Shown here: piece by piece, positions 1-9,613 of the stretch | Numbering within the stretch: the first letter of the stretch is position 1 | Layout of the letters: each line of letters begins with the position of its first letter | From: Aquirufa rosea | GTDB lineage: Bacteria > Bacteroidota > Bacteroidia > Cytophagales > Spirosomataceae | Direction of reading: 5' to 3' | Length of the DNA stretch: 64,000 nt | Assembly (NCBI RefSeq): GCF_004118285.1 | Contig: NZ_SDHY01000001.1 | Location: 372,001-436,000, forward strand | The notes under the pieces: model-generated | What the model saw: the letters and a program-made list of their open reading frames with translations, nothing else | What the model was told of the DNA's origin: nothing | Databases searched by the model: none | Translations under genes and position numbers: made by a program

Positions 1-1
1 A

Positions 2-925
2 GTAAATGCACGAGTAGTCTCTCAAATGGCAAATAAACCTGAGGTACGCGCTATTTTACGAGAAAGAGGCATAGATATTCCTAAGGAAACCATTTTTGTG
101 GGAGCTTTGCATGACACGACCCGAGATGAAATTGTCTTTTATGACGATGAGCTCAAAGATGAAAATTACAAAAACCTGCATGCTCAACATGTACAAGTAT
201 TTGAAAAGGCACTTGACCTCAATGCGAAAGAGCGTTCCAGACGATTTGAATCCATTAACACCGAATTAAGTCCTCGTGAAATTCATGAGAAAATCAGACT
301 TCGTTCGGTATCCTTATTTGAGCCGAGACCTGAATTAAATCATGCCACCAATGCCTTGTGTTTAGTGGGCAGGAGGGAACTTTCCAAAGGAGTATTCTTA
401 GACCGGCGGTCGTTTTTAAACTCTTTTGATTACCGAGTTGACCCTGAAGGAAATTTCCTTTTGAATATTTTAAAAGCTGCTGCACCCGTTTGTGGAGGTA
501 TCAATTTAGAATATTACTTTTCTCGGGTAGATGGTGAAAAATTGGGTGCAGGGACCAAATTACCTCATAATGTCATGGGGCTCTTTGGGGTGGCTAATGG
601 TATCGATGGTGACTTGAGACCTGGACTTCCATCACAAATGACAGAAGTTCATGATCCCATACGATTATTAATGATCGTGGAGCATTTTCCAGATGTTATT
701 TTACAGACCATTCAGAAGTCGCCGGAAACCTATGAATGGTTCATCAATGATTGGGTTATTTTAGCTTCTATTAACCCTGAAACCAAAGAAATTCAGGTAT
801 TCAAAAATGGTCAATTTTACCCATACACACCGATAAACCGTCATTTGGAACATATCCAAGATATTGAAGAATTATTGGAGAGCAATCAAGAAAATTTTCC
901 CGTGTATCTAATTCAACAAGATTAA
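2..925 (+). CDS. dabA: DabA inorganic carbon transporter subunit, 3' part (DUF2309/UPF0753)
   Basis: This is the C-terminal ~307 residues of a DabA protein (family length about 800). The frame is open to the window edge, so the ATG at 26 is internal. The fragment begins with VNARVVSQMANKPEVRAIL, which in this family directly follows the zinc-binding H...CGACGG segment; the carbonic-anhydrase-like zinc ligands therefore lie upstream of the window. Visible family blocks are GGINLEYYFSRVD, PHNVMGLFGVANG and GLPSQMTEVHDPIRLL. DabA works with the membrane protein DabB to hydrate or trap CO2 as bicarbonate, driven by the cation gradient. The dabB-like gene starts 4 bases after the stop, supporting one transcript. 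Family assignment is firm; in-cell activity is inferred. Confidence 0.9.
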   Translation, partial: VNARVVSQMANKPEVRAILRERGIDIPKETIFVGALHDTTRDEIVFYDDELKDENYKNLHAQHVQVFEKALDLNAKERSRRFESINTELSPREIHEKIRLRSVSLFEPRPELNHATNALCLVGRRELSKGVFLDRRSFLNSFDYRVDPEGNFLLNILKAAAPVCGGINLEYYFSRVDGEKLGAGTKLPHNVMGLFGVANGIDGDLRPGLPSQMTEVHDPIRLLMIVEHFPDVILQTIQKSPETYEWFINDWVILASINPETKEIQVFKNGQFYPYTPINRHLEHIQDIEELLESNQENFPVYLIQQD

Positions 926-929
926 TATC

Positions 930-2795
930 ATGCCTAATTTCCTTCCTATATTTATATTAATTCCTCTGACAGGCTTTTTAATCAGCTTGATTTTACCTCA
1001 AAAGGATGAAAAAAAAATCTCCATCACGGCCTTTGGCACTTTGGGAGTTCAATTAACTGTTGCCATGGTGTTTATTACCAGTTGGGTAAGTCAAGGGGCA
1101 CCAGAATGGCAAATAAACAGCTGGATCTTATTTCAAAATAGTGATTATACCTTTCAGTTAGATTTTCTGTTTGATTACATCACCAGTGTTTATTTACTTG
1201 TAGGTGCTATTTTAACCTTTCTAGTCACCTTATATTCTCGCTATTATTTACATCGTGAACCTGGTTATAAACGTTTTTTTAATACGACGCTATTCTTTTA
1301 CTTAGGATATTGCATAACTACCTTATCGGGCAATATGGAAACCTTATTCGTGGGTTGGGAAATGCTGGGAATATCTTCCTTTCTGTTAATTTCCTTTTAT
1401 CGGGAGCGTTATTTGCCTGTCAAAAATGCGGTGAAAGTATTTTCTATTTATCGAATCGGAGATGTGGGAATCATTTTGGCGATGTGGGCCAGCCATCATT
1501 TATGGCACCAAAACATTACTTTTTCGCAATTAAATAATGCTGAAATTGTACATGAGCATTTACAAACACATAGTTTAATTGGGGTATTTATTTCATTGAT
1601 GCTCTTGGTTTCTGCTAGTGCCAAATCCGCACAGTTACCTTTTTCATCCTGGCTACCGAGAGCTATGGAAGGCCCAACACCTTCAAGTGCTATCTTTTAT
1701 GGTTCTTTGTCCGTACACATCGGGGTATTTCTAATGCTCAGAACCTTTCCTTTCTGGGAGCACCAAATCTCTATTCGTATTCTAATATCAGCCATGGGAC
1801 TCACTACTGCACTTATTACTACGGGGATTGCTCGGGTACAATCATCGGTAAAAAGTCAGATCGCCTATTCGTCCATTGCTCAGATTGGATTAATTTTCAT
1901 TGAAATGGCTCTTGGCTTCGAAAAATTGGCCTTGTTTCATTTTGCAGGAAATGCCTTTTTAAGAACCTATCAATTGCTTGTTTCCCCTTCGGTGGTAAGT
2001 TATTTGATTCGAGAACAATTCTATCATTTTGAACCTAAAAGCAGTACCGTAGAAGATTCATTTCCAAAGAAACTTCGGAATTCCTTATACCTATTATGTT
2101 TACGAGAATGGAATTTAGATTCTATGATGTACCAATACTTGTGGAATCCAATGAAGTTGGCAGGAAATAAACTTAATTTCCTGACAGTCAAGCGATTAAT
2201 TGGAGTTTTTATCCCAATCTTAATCGCCATTTTAGTATTTAAAAATGGAAATTATTTCAATGAACAATGGACTAAATATATGCCAGTTGCATTGAGCTTA
2301 GTCGGTTTAATTTTAGTATTAAAATCCTTCACCCAAAGAAGAAGCCTACGATTAAGTTGGATTTTGGTCATCATCAATCACATTACCATCGCGGTAGCTA
2401 TTTCATTTAATGAAAGCTATGATAACCGTGAAACCTGGATATATTTGAGCGGAATTTTAATAGCAGGGATTATTGGTTATGCCTGCATCATGCGCTTATT
2501 CAAATTGGAAGGCAAAATTTTGTTGAATCGCTTTCATGGTCTTTCACTAGAGCATCCTAAAATTGCCTTTGTCTTTTTAATGGCATGTTTAGGATTAACT
2601 GGATTTCCCATTACTCCTACATTCATCGGGGAGGATGTTATTTTTTCCCATATTCATGAAGAGCAATTTGCATTGGCTGGAATCGTTTCATTGAGCTTTA
2701 TTTTAGATGGTTTATCCATTATGCGCATATATGCCCGAATTTTTATGGGCCCTAATTCTAAAACGCATACGGAATTTTCAAATCGATATTTTTAA
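930..2795 (+). CDS. dabB: DabB-type proton-conducting membrane subunit (NuoL/MrpA family)
   Basis: A 621-residue polytopic membrane protein of the NuoL/Mrp antiporter family. It has the typical half-channel blocks FVGWEMLGISSFLLISFYRE (about residues 139-158), the following R-GDVG segment, and SAKSAQLPFSSWLPRAMEGP with the conserved lysine. Complex I subunits are encoded in long nuo operons; this gene instead follows dabA by 4 bases and has no other nuo gene nearby, which identifies it as DabB rather than NuoL. The predicted role is to couple cation flow across the inner membrane to the cytoplasmic DabA. The C-terminal half has several further hydrophobic segments. A strong terminator follows at 2821-2851, closing the operon. 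Confidence 0.85.
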   Translation: MPNFLPIFILIPLTGFLISLILPQKDEKKISITAFGTLGVQLTVAMVFITSWVSQGAPEWQINSWILFQNSDYTFQLDFLFDYITSVYLLVGAILTFLVTLYSRYYLHREPGYKRFFNTTLFFYLGYCITTLSGNMETLFVGWEMLGISSFLLISFYRERYLPVKNAVKVFSIYRIGDVGIILAMWASHHLWHQNITFSQLNNAEIVHEHLQTHSLIGVFISLMLLVSASAKSAQLPFSSWLPRAMEGPTPSSAIFYGSLSVHIGVFLMLRTFPFWEHQISIRILISAMGLTTALITTGIARVQSSVKSQIAYSSIAQIGLIFIEMALGFEKLALFHFAGNAFLRTYQLLVSPSVVSYLIREQFYHFEPKSSTVEDSFPKKLRNSLYLLCLREWNLDSMMYQYLWNPMKLAGNKLNFLTVKRLIGVFIPILIAILVFKNGNYFNEQWTKYMPVALSLVGLILVLKSFTQRRSLRLSWILVIINHITIAVAISFNESYDNRETWIYLSGILIAGIIGYACIMRLFKLEGKILLNRFHGLSLEHPKIAFVFLMACLGLTGFPITPTFIGEDVIFSHIHEEQFALAGIVSLSFILDGLSIMRIYARIFMGPNSKTHTEFSNRYF

Positions 2796-2820
2796 TCTAC
2801 CTTAAAGTACGTTTGAATTG

Positions 2821-2851
2821 AAGCGAGACCTTCACAGGGCTCGCTTTTTTT
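2821..2851 (+). terminator. Rho-independent terminator of dabAB
   Basis: AAGCGAG (2821-2827) pairs with CTCGCTT (2840-2846) around a 12-base loop and runs into a T tract to 2851. It lies 25 bases after the dabB stop. Confidence 0.85.
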
Positions 2852-2873
2852 ATTGAAAAATTGCAAGATAGAA

Positions 2874-2909
2874 TTGAACAATTTCAAAATATGAATATCT
2901 TTAAGTTTG
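2874..2909 (+). promoter_or_regulatory. Candidate promoter of the five-gene hydrolase operon
   Basis: TAAGTTTG at 2902-2909 matches the Bacteroidota -7 box TAnnTTTG. The nearest upstream TTG is at 2874-2876, 25 bases away, slightly longer than ideal, so the -33 element is uncertain. Transcription from here would start just before the ATG at 2928, which argues against the in-frame TTG at 2907 being the start codon. Confidence 0.5.
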
Positions 2910-2927
2910 CAAATTAATATCATATGT

Positions 2928-4331
2928 ATGAGGGTAATGAAAGCTAATCCATGGATCATTTGGATGCTTTTAGTTCTGTTTGTTTCTATAAGGACATACG
3001 CTCAGTCCATTGAAAGATGGCTTAGTATTCCCCTGAAAAAACAAATGTTTCAGGCTATGCCCGCTTTATCTTGGGAAGCTTTATCCTCATCTAATTCAGA
3101 AGACATTGAGATAAATCCTAAGGACCTAGATCAAACAATTGATGGTTTTGGCTACACTTTAACAGGAGGTAGTGCCCACTTAATCCAATCACTAGCTACT
3201 CCAATCAAAAAAGAATTATTGCTGGAATTATTTGGCAAGTCCAATAATCGATTAGGCCTATCCATCATCAGAATAAGTATTGGAGCCTCCGACTTAGATG
3301 AAAAAGTTTTTTCCTACAATGACCTGGGACCTGGTGAAACAGACCTAACACTCAGTCGATTTAGTTTAGAGGAGGACAAAAAAGCACTAATTCCTTTGTT
3401 AAAAGAGATTTTAAAGATTAATCCCGAGATAAAAATATTGGCCACACCTTGGAGTCCTCCGGTCTGGATGAAAGACAACCATTCAAGCCAAGGGGGACAA
3501 CTTTTACCAAAATATTACAGGGTCTACGCTCGATATTTCTTGAAATATATCCAAGAAATGAAAAAGCAAGGAATTACAATATATGCTGTAACTCCCCAAA
3601 ATGAGCCATTGCATCCAGGAAATAATCCAAGCTTGTACATGCCTGCAGAGGAACAATTGATTTTCATTCGGGATCATTTGGGGCCAACATTCAAAAATAA
3701 GGGTATTAAAACTAAAATCATTTGCTTTGATCATAACTGCGACCATCCAGATTATCCCATACATATTTTAAATGATCCGAAAGCAAGTCAATACATCGAC
3801 GGCTCAGCCTTTCATTTATACAATGGGGATATCAGTGCATTAGCACAGGTAAGGACAAAACATCCAAATAAAAATCTCTATTTCACAGAGCAGTGGACTG
3901 GTGCTAAAGGTGAGTTTGCAGGTGACTTTATGTGGCACATAAAAAATGTGGTCATAGGTGCAATGAATCAAGGTTCAAAGACTGCTTTGGAATGGAATTT
4001 GGCTAATAACCGACAATTGGGCCCACATACACCAGGAGGCTGTACGGAATGCTTGGGAGCCTTAACTATTAGTGATCAGATTGAAAGAAATGTAGCCTAT
4101 TACATCCTTGCCCAAGCCTCGCGTTTTATTCCGGCTAATTCCCAAAGGATAAAGCTTAAGCAAGTACCGGGATTAGCTTATGTAGCGGTTAAACGACCTG
4201 ATAACAAAATCAGTTTGTTAGTTCAAAATGAAAACAAAGAAAGCAAACAACTATCAATCAAATACTTACATAAGGCCGTGAAGCTAGACCTTCCTGCCTC
4301 ATCCGTTTCAACTTTTATCTTTAAGCTATGA
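2928..4331 (+). CDS. Glycoside hydrolase family 30 (glucosylceramidase-like), secreted
   Basis: A 467-residue GH30 retaining beta-glycosidase with a (beta/alpha)8 barrel and a terminal beta domain. The N terminus has a signal peptide (MKANPWIIWMLLVLF...YAQS). The acid/base is Glu226 in TPQNEP and the nucleophile Glu321 in YFTEQW; other family blocks are DGFGYTLTGG, ATPWSPPVWMK and ALEWNLA. GH30 members cleave glucosylceramide, beta-1,6-glucan or related beta-glucosides or xylosides, and the substrate here cannot be read from sequence. The ATG at 2928 is preferred because the -7 box ends at 2909; the ATG at 2937 is an alternative. It is the first gene of an operon, and its stop overlaps the next start by ATGA. 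Confidence 0.9.
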   Translation: MRVMKANPWIIWMLLVLFVSIRTYAQSIERWLSIPLKKQMFQAMPALSWEALSSSNSEDIEINPKDLDQTIDGFGYTLTGGSAHLIQSLATPIKKELLLELFGKSNNRLGLSIIRISIGASDLDEKVFSYNDLGPGETDLTLSRFSLEEDKKALIPLLKEILKINPEIKILATPWSPPVWMKDNHSSQGGQLLPKYYRVYARYFLKYIQEMKKQGITIYAVTPQNEPLHPGNNPSLYMPAEEQLIFIRDHLGPTFKNKGIKTKIICFDHNCDHPDYPIHILNDPKASQYIDGSAFHLYNGDISALAQVRTKHPNKNLYFTEQWTGAKGEFAGDFMWHIKNVVIGAMNQGSKTALEWNLANNRQLGPHTPGGCTECLGALTISDQIERNVAYYILAQASRFIPANSQRIKLKQVPGLAYVAVKRPDNKISLLVQNENKESKQLSIKYLHKAVKLDLPASSVSTFIFKL

Positions 4332-5698
4332 AAACATTCAACATTAATCGAAGACATTTTTTAAAAGGAGCGACCGCCAGTTTGGCTCTTTCGCATTTTG
4401 GTGCCTATGGACTGGATTTAATTCATCCAGACAAACCCTTGCGTGTAGCCCTTATTGGAACAGGCTGGTATGGAAAGAGTGATTTATTCCGATTAATCCA
4501 AGTGGCTCCTGTAGAAGTAATCGCCCTTTGTGATGTAGATAAAAATCAGTTAAATCAGGCAGGGAAATTAGTCAGTGAGCGTCAAAAATCTGGAAAGGTG
4601 CCTAGATTGTACGGAGACTATCGCAAGCTTTTAAAAGAAAATGAACTAGATATTGTGCTAGTAGGTAGTCCTGACCATTGGCATCCATTGCAAATGATAG
4701 ATGCAGTGAAGGCTGGCGCACACGTGTATGTTCAAAAACCTATTTCAGTGGACGTTTTAGAGGGGGAGGCCATGGTAGCTGCCGCAAGAAAATATGGTAA
4801 GGTGGTACAAGTAGGTACTCAAAGAAAAAGTACGCCTCACTTGATTCATGCCAAAAATGAAATCATAGATAAAGGCCTATTAGGAAAAGTAGCTCATGTA
4901 GAGATGTATTGTTATTACCACATGAGAAATAATGGCAATCCACCGGTACAAGCAGTCCCAGATTATTTTGATTATGAAATGTGGACTGGGCCAGCACCTA
5001 TGAGACCTTATGATGGCATTCCGCACATCCGCTGGTGGAGAACTTTCAAAGAATATGGCAATGGAATCATGGGAGATATGTGTATTCACATGTTTGACAC
5101 AGCTCGTTGGATGCTGGGACTTGGTTGGCCAAAGAGAATCAGCTCTCAAGGAGGTATTTATGTACAAAAAGAAGGTAAATCAAACATTGCAGACACCCAA
5201 TCAGCCGTTTTTGAATACGATGGCCTGAACTGTGTATGGCAGCATAGAACCTGGGGAACTCCTAATGACCCCGAATATCCATGGGGATTAACTATTTATG
5301 GAGAAAAGGGCACTTTAAGAGCTAGTACCATGAAGTATGACTTTACACCTACAGATTCCAAACAAAAGAGTCTTCACATGGATGTAGTATATGAAAAAGA
5401 AAAATATCCAGAAGATTTAACTGAAGAGAGAATTGAGCTTAATGCAGCTCCAGCTACTCGTTTACACATGTTAGATTTCTTGGCGGCCATTGATAAAAAA
5501 TCAAAGCCTATTGCGGACATCAGCGAGGGACATATTTCTACGGCAAGTTGCTTATTAGCTAACGTTTCCATGGAATTGGGTGGACGACCAGTCATATATG
5601 ATCCTAGTGCCAGAATAATCGTCAATGATCCTCAAGCTACGGCCTTATTGGCCAGGCCATACCGCGGCCCATGGAACAGAAATATGTTAAAATCATAA
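4328..5698 (+). CDS. Gfo/Idh/MocA family oxidoreductase with Tat-type signal
   Basis: A 456-residue NAD(P)-dependent sugar oxidoreductase. The N terminus INRRHFLKGA is a twin-arginine export signal, so it probably acts outside the cytoplasm. The Rossmann motif VALIGTGWYG lies near residue 38, followed by SPDHWH and by QKPIS, which carries the catalytic lysine of the EKP motif. The C-terminal half is the GFO_IDH_MocA_C beta-sheet domain (GNGIMGDMCIHMFDTARW). Exported members often carry tightly bound NAD(H) and act on sugars or glycosides by an oxidation-elimination route. It overlaps the GH30 stop by 4 bases and precedes the esterase by 9, so it most likely works on the same glycan. The substrate is unknown. 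Confidence 0.9.
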   Translation: MKTFNINRRHFLKGATASLALSHFGAYGLDLIHPDKPLRVALIGTGWYGKSDLFRLIQVAPVEVIALCDVDKNQLNQAGKLVSERQKSGKVPRLYGDYRKLLKENELDIVLVGSPDHWHPLQMIDAVKAGAHVYVQKPISVDVLEGEAMVAAARKYGKVVQVGTQRKSTPHLIHAKNEIIDKGLLGKVAHVEMYCYYHMRNNGNPPVQAVPDYFDYEMWTGPAPMRPYDGIPHIRWWRTFKEYGNGIMGDMCIHMFDTARWMLGLGWPKRISSQGGIYVQKEGKSNIADTQSAVFEYDGLNCVWQHRTWGTPNDPEYPWGLTIYGEKGTLRASTMKYDFTPTDSKQKSLHMDVVYEKEKYPEDLTEERIELNAAPATRLHMLDFLAAIDKKSKPIADISEGHISTASCLLANVSMELGGRPVIYDPSARIIVNDPQATALLARPYRGPWNRNMLKS

Positions 5699-5707
5699 GC
5701 TCGAACA

Positions 5708-7102
5708 ATGAAAAAATACTTTTATCTACTCGTTTGCTTGGGAATAAGCTTTTTTTCCCAAGCTGAAGTTCAATTACCTGCTATCATAGGTGATCACATG
5801 GTTTTACAGCAAAAAGCCAAAGTAACTTTGTGGGGCTGGACAACCAATCCCACGGAAACTGTAAAGATTAAAGTGGATTGGGATACAACCCGATACCAAA
5901 CCAAAGCGGTTTTAGGTAAATGGAGTATTCAAATATCTACTCCAGCGGCCGGAGAAAGTCACCAAATAGAATTTCAAGGAAATAAAAACACCTTGGTTGT
6001 AAAAGACGTCGTCATGGGAGAGGTGTGGTTATTCTCTGGTCAAAGTAATATGGAATGGAGTGGCGACCAAAACCTACAAGAAACTTTGGATGAGATGCCG
6101 AATGCCACCAACAAGCAAATTCGATTTTTCTACATACCTAAAGCTACTTCTTCGTTTCCTCAAGAGGATGTAAGAGCAAAGTGGGTTGTCTGCAATCCTG
6201 AGGCTATGAAGTCCTTTTCTGCGATTGGCTATTTCTTTGGTAAAGAGTTGAATCAAAAATTGGGCGTTCCCATGGGTTTAATCAATTCCAATTGGGGAGG
6301 TACGCCAGCGGAAGTTTGGACCCCTGAGGATGTATTAAACAAAAAGCCTCACTTATGGGAAGCTGCCAAAAAGCTACGTCCCAATTCGTTTTGGTCGGTC
6401 TATCCTGGATTAAATTATAATGCCATGATTGCACCTATTTCATCATATACCATCGCAGGTGCATTATGGTATCAAGGTGAAAGTAATGTGGGCCAATATG
6501 CTACTTATGCGGAGCTGATGGAGAGCATGATCACTTCTTGGAGAACTGCCTTTAAAAACAATTTCCCCTTCTATTTCGCGCAAATTGCTCCTTACAGCAA
6601 GTATGGGGATAATAACTTTGGGGCAAAATTGAGAGAGGCTCAAACCAAAAATTTAGCCATTGAAAAGACGGCAATGGTGGTTTTAACGGATTTAGTACCA
6701 GATGTGACCAATATACATCCTACCAAGAAGGTTGAAGTGGCTCATCGTTTTGCCAATTTGGCATTAGTAAGACATTATGGACAAGATGCAGGCCCCATAT
6801 TTTATCCTAAATACGATAGACATCGGGTGGAAAAGGGTAAAATCCGTATCTACTTCAAGGAACTTAATGGCAAATTAATGGCCAAGGATGGAGATCCATC
6901 TCATTTGACTATTGCCGGAGAAGATCAGAAATTTTACCCTGCCCAAGGGAAAATTGATGGTAATACCCTAGTAGTATCTTCTCCAGACGTCCCTAATCCA
7001 GTAGCCGTACGCTATGCCTTTAGTAATGATGCCATCCCAAATCTATTCAGTAGAGAGGGATTACCCGTGAATTTATTTCGTACCGACAATTGGGATAACT
7101 AA
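5708..7102 (+). CDS. Sialate O-acetylesterase-like SGNH esterase, secreted
   Basis: A 464-residue protein of the SASA/SGNH esterase type with a short signal peptide (YLLVCLGISFFSQA). The nucleophile serine is Ser113 in FSGQSNMEWSG. Further family blocks are INSNWGGTPAEVW, ALWYQGESNV and the terminal catalytic histidine region NIHPTKK. Such enzymes remove O-acetyl groups from sialic acids or, more broadly in Bacteroidota, from plant or microbial glycans. No sialidase or sialic acid uptake genes lie nearby, so the ester target is probably another O-acylated sugar. It is third in the operon, 9 bases after the oxidoreductase gene and 30 bases before the PIG-L gene. Confidence 0.88.
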   Translation: MKKYFYLLVCLGISFFSQAEVQLPAIIGDHMVLQQKAKVTLWGWTTNPTETVKIKVDWDTTRYQTKAVLGKWSIQISTPAAGESHQIEFQGNKNTLVVKDVVMGEVWLFSGQSNMEWSGDQNLQETLDEMPNATNKQIRFFYIPKATSSFPQEDVRAKWVVCNPEAMKSFSAIGYFFGKELNQKLGVPMGLINSNWGGTPAEVWTPEDVLNKKPHLWEAAKKLRPNSFWSVYPGLNYNAMIAPISSYTIAGALWYQGESNVGQYATYAELMESMITSWRTAFKNNFPFYFAQIAPYSKYGDNNFGAKLREAQTKNLAIEKTAMVVLTDLVPDVTNIHPTKKVEVAHRFANLALVRHYGQDAGPIFYPKYDRHRVEKGKIRIYFKELNGKLMAKDGDPSHLTIAGEDQKFYPAQGKIDGNTLVVSSPDVPNPVAVRYAFSNDAIPNLFSREGLPVNLFRTDNWDN

Positions 7103-7132
7103 ACCTTTTAAAAAGCCAGGATTATATTCTTC

Positions 7133-9613
7133 ATGAAAAAAATTTTAACGTACATATTCTCCCTCTGTAGTTTTTACAGTTTTGCCCAACAAAGCAATGC
7201 TCAGTTATTCGAGGATTTACAATCTATTCAAGTTTTGGGAACGGTCTTGCACGTAGCTGCACACCCAGATGATGAAAGTACACACATGTTGACATGGTTT
7301 GCTCAGGAACAACATTGGGAAGCGAATTATTTCTCTTGTACGCGCGGTGATGGGGGTCAAAATTTGATAGGAGATGAGCAAGGGGTGCCATTAGGTCTTT
7401 TAAGAACTCAGGAATTATTAGCTGCCAGAAAAATTGATGGGGCTCACCAGTATTTTTCTCAGGCATTAGATTTTGGTTTTTCTAAATCAACTGATGAAGC
7501 TTTAAGTACCTGGAATCATGAATTAATCTTATCCAATTTAGTATGGGTCATCAGAAAACTACAGCCTGATATAATTTTCACACGTTTTCCTCCAGATTCC
7601 CGTGCAGGTCATGGTCATCACTCGGCCTCGGCCGCATTGGCTATTGAAGCTTATTCAGCAGCGGCTGATCCAAATCGTTTTCCAGAGCAATTACAAAGAG
7701 GAGTGAAGCCTTGGCAGGCTAAACGCTTATTGTGGAATACTTTTCGTTTTCCGGGTTCTGCTAACAGTACCATCAATGAAAACCAATTCAAAATTCAAAT
7801 TGGCAATTTCCTTCCCGCATTAGGTGTAAGTACTGGGGAATTGGCAGCATTGAGTAGAAGTCAACACAAATGCCAGGGTTTTGGCTTTGCGGCAGACCGA
7901 GGATTGAGTACTGAATATTTCGAAACCTTAGCAGGTGATGCTCCAAAACAATTTTTGTGGGATGGAATAAATACAAGCTGGTCAAGAGTTCCGGGGTCAG
8001 AATCAGTTGAGGCGCAGTTGAAAGAAATTATTAGGCAATATCAATGGGAAAAACCCTATGCCAGCGTTAAGGCAATGATTGCTTTAAAAAAGACTATAGA
8101 GGCTTTGGCTCCATCCACCTATCAGCAAAAAAAACTAGCTCAAGTGAATCAATGGATATTGAAAGCAGCCGCGCTTTATGTATCAGGGACTACCCAACAA
8201 AGCACTATAGCCACTGGAGATACGCTTCAGTTTAAAACAGAAATGATTTTGAGAAGTCCTTTGGCCCTAGAAAATGTAAAAGTTAGGGTATTGGGCAAAG
8301 ACACTACTTTTTCTGGAAAAATCAATCCTTCTAGAAAGCTCATTTGGAATGCCAAAGTGGCCATTAATCAATCCTACACTCAACCTTATTGGTTACAAAA
8401 ACCAAGAAATGCAGGACATTTTGTGGTAGAAAATCCCAATAAAATTGGTCAAGCCGACGTGGATCCTGCGGTCACCCTTCAGGTAAGTTTTCAACTAGAA
8501 GGTGAAACTTTCACGTTGGAGCGAGCAGTTCAACAGATGTACGTGGATCCAGTAAAAGGGGAAATTTATCAACCGATTGCTATTACACCTAAGAGTATTT
8601 TTTCTTTAAGCTCCAACGTACTTTTATTGCCAAGTGGTTCTAAAGCAAGCAAAAATACATCGGTCAACATTACTGCTATGACCCATATTGCCCCAGGAAA
8701 AGTAGAGGTGAAAAATGAGCTAGGAGAGGTGATTGGCACATTTAATTTAGAGAAAGGACTAAAAAAGGGTGAAAAAAGATCATTCACCATTTCTTTCAAT
8801 GAGGCTTCCTTACGAGCGAATGGCAAGATTCACCACCAATTATCCTTGGCTTATTCGACCAATCAAGGAAATTGGACAGATTCTCTGGAATTGCATACTA
8901 TAGAATATACCCATATTCCTACGCAGCGCTATTTCACCTCCGTAGGTTTAGATATTATCCATAGCCCTATTGTTACCAAAGGTAAACGTATTGGTTATAT
9001 CCGTGGGGCTGGAGATAAAGTTCCTGAGGCCTTGATTCAAATGGGTTATCAGGTTGATTTCTTGTTAGAAAGTGATTTGAAGTCTGAATCTTTGAAAAAA
9101 TATGATGCTATTGTTACGGGTGTAAGAGCCTATAATACAGAAGATTACCTAGGAAATGCTTATCCTGAATTGATGAAATACATTGAAAATGGTGGTAATT
9201 ATGTCGTACAATATAATACCGCTAGTTTTTTAGGACCCATGAAGTCGCAAATGGCCCCATATCCATTCCAAGTAGGCCGTTCACGAATCACACGGGAAAA
9301 TGCACAACCCGAATTTTTAATGTCCAATCACTCGGTATTTACCCAACCCAATAAAATCACGGCCGAAGATTTTCAAGACTGGGTACAAGAACGAAGTATT
9401 TATTTAGGTGAATCAAATGATTCTCATATTGAATTTCCATTGGCATTTACAGATCCAGGGGAAAAGTCGGAAAAAGGCAATATTGCCATAGCCAAATATG
9501 GAAAAGGCCGATTTATTTACACGGGCTTGGTGTTCTTCCGTCAACTACCTGCAGCAGTTCCCGGTGCCTACCGATTATTTGCCAACTTAATCAGTAATCC
9601 AAATAGTAAATGA
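7133..9613 (+). CDS. PIG-L/LmbE-type deacetylase fused to a C-terminal amidotransferase-like domain, secreted
   Basis: An 826-residue exported protein (signal peptide ending SFAQQ). Residues ~36-260 are a PIG-L/LmbE zinc N-deacetylase: AAHPDDE (H44, D46, D47) and a second histidine block RAGHGHH near residue 160. Family members remove N-acetyl from GlcNAc-type compounds. The middle ~250 residues look like beta-sandwich modules. The last ~200 (SVGLDIIHSPIVTKGKRIGY onward, with GAGDKVPEAL and IENGGNYVVQYNT) resemble a class I glutamine-amidotransferase or ThuA-like fold, without an obvious catalytic cysteine. This fused architecture is about three times longer than a stand-alone LmbE protein. 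Its stop overlaps the next start (ATGA). Confidence 0.85.
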   Translation: MKKILTYIFSLCSFYSFAQQSNAQLFEDLQSIQVLGTVLHVAAHPDDESTHMLTWFAQEQHWEANYFSCTRGDGGQNLIGDEQGVPLGLLRTQELLAARKIDGAHQYFSQALDFGFSKSTDEALSTWNHELILSNLVWVIRKLQPDIIFTRFPPDSRAGHGHHSASAALAIEAYSAAADPNRFPEQLQRGVKPWQAKRLLWNTFRFPGSANSTINENQFKIQIGNFLPALGVSTGELAALSRSQHKCQGFGFAADRGLSTEYFETLAGDAPKQFLWDGINTSWSRVPGSESVEAQLKEIIRQYQWEKPYASVKAMIALKKTIEALAPSTYQQKKLAQVNQWILKAAALYVSGTTQQSTIATGDTLQFKTEMILRSPLALENVKVRVLGKDTTFSGKINPSRKLIWNAKVAINQSYTQPYWLQKPRNAGHFVVENPNKIGQADVDPAVTLQVSFQLEGETFTLERAVQQMYVDPVKGEIYQPIAITPKSIFSLSSNVLLLPSGSKASKNTSVNITAMTHIAPGKVEVKNELGEVIGTFNLEKGLKKGEKRSFTISFNEASLRANGKIHHQLSLAYSTNQGNWTDSLELHTIEYTHIPTQRYFTSVGLDIIHSPIVTKGKRIGYIRGAGDKVPEALIQMGYQVDFLLESDLKSESLKKYDAIVTGVRAYNTEDYLGNAYPELMKYIENGGNYVVQYNTASFLGPMKSQMAPYPFQVGRSRITRENAQPEFLMSNHSVFTQPNKITAEDFQDWVQERSIYLGESNDSHIEFPLAFTDPGEKSEKGNIAIAKYGKGRFIYTGLVFFRQLPAAVPGAYRLFANLISNPNSK

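Noticed and set aside
930-2795. NuoL subunit of complex I
   Set aside because: No other nuo gene is adjacent, and the gene follows dabA by 4 bases.
2907-2927. TTG start at 2907 for the GH30 gene
   Set aside because: It overlaps the -7 box ending at 2909, so the ATG at 2928 or 2937 is more likely.
5708-7102. Part of a sialic acid utilisation locus
   Set aside because: No sialidase, NanA, NanT or related genes are in the neighbourhood.
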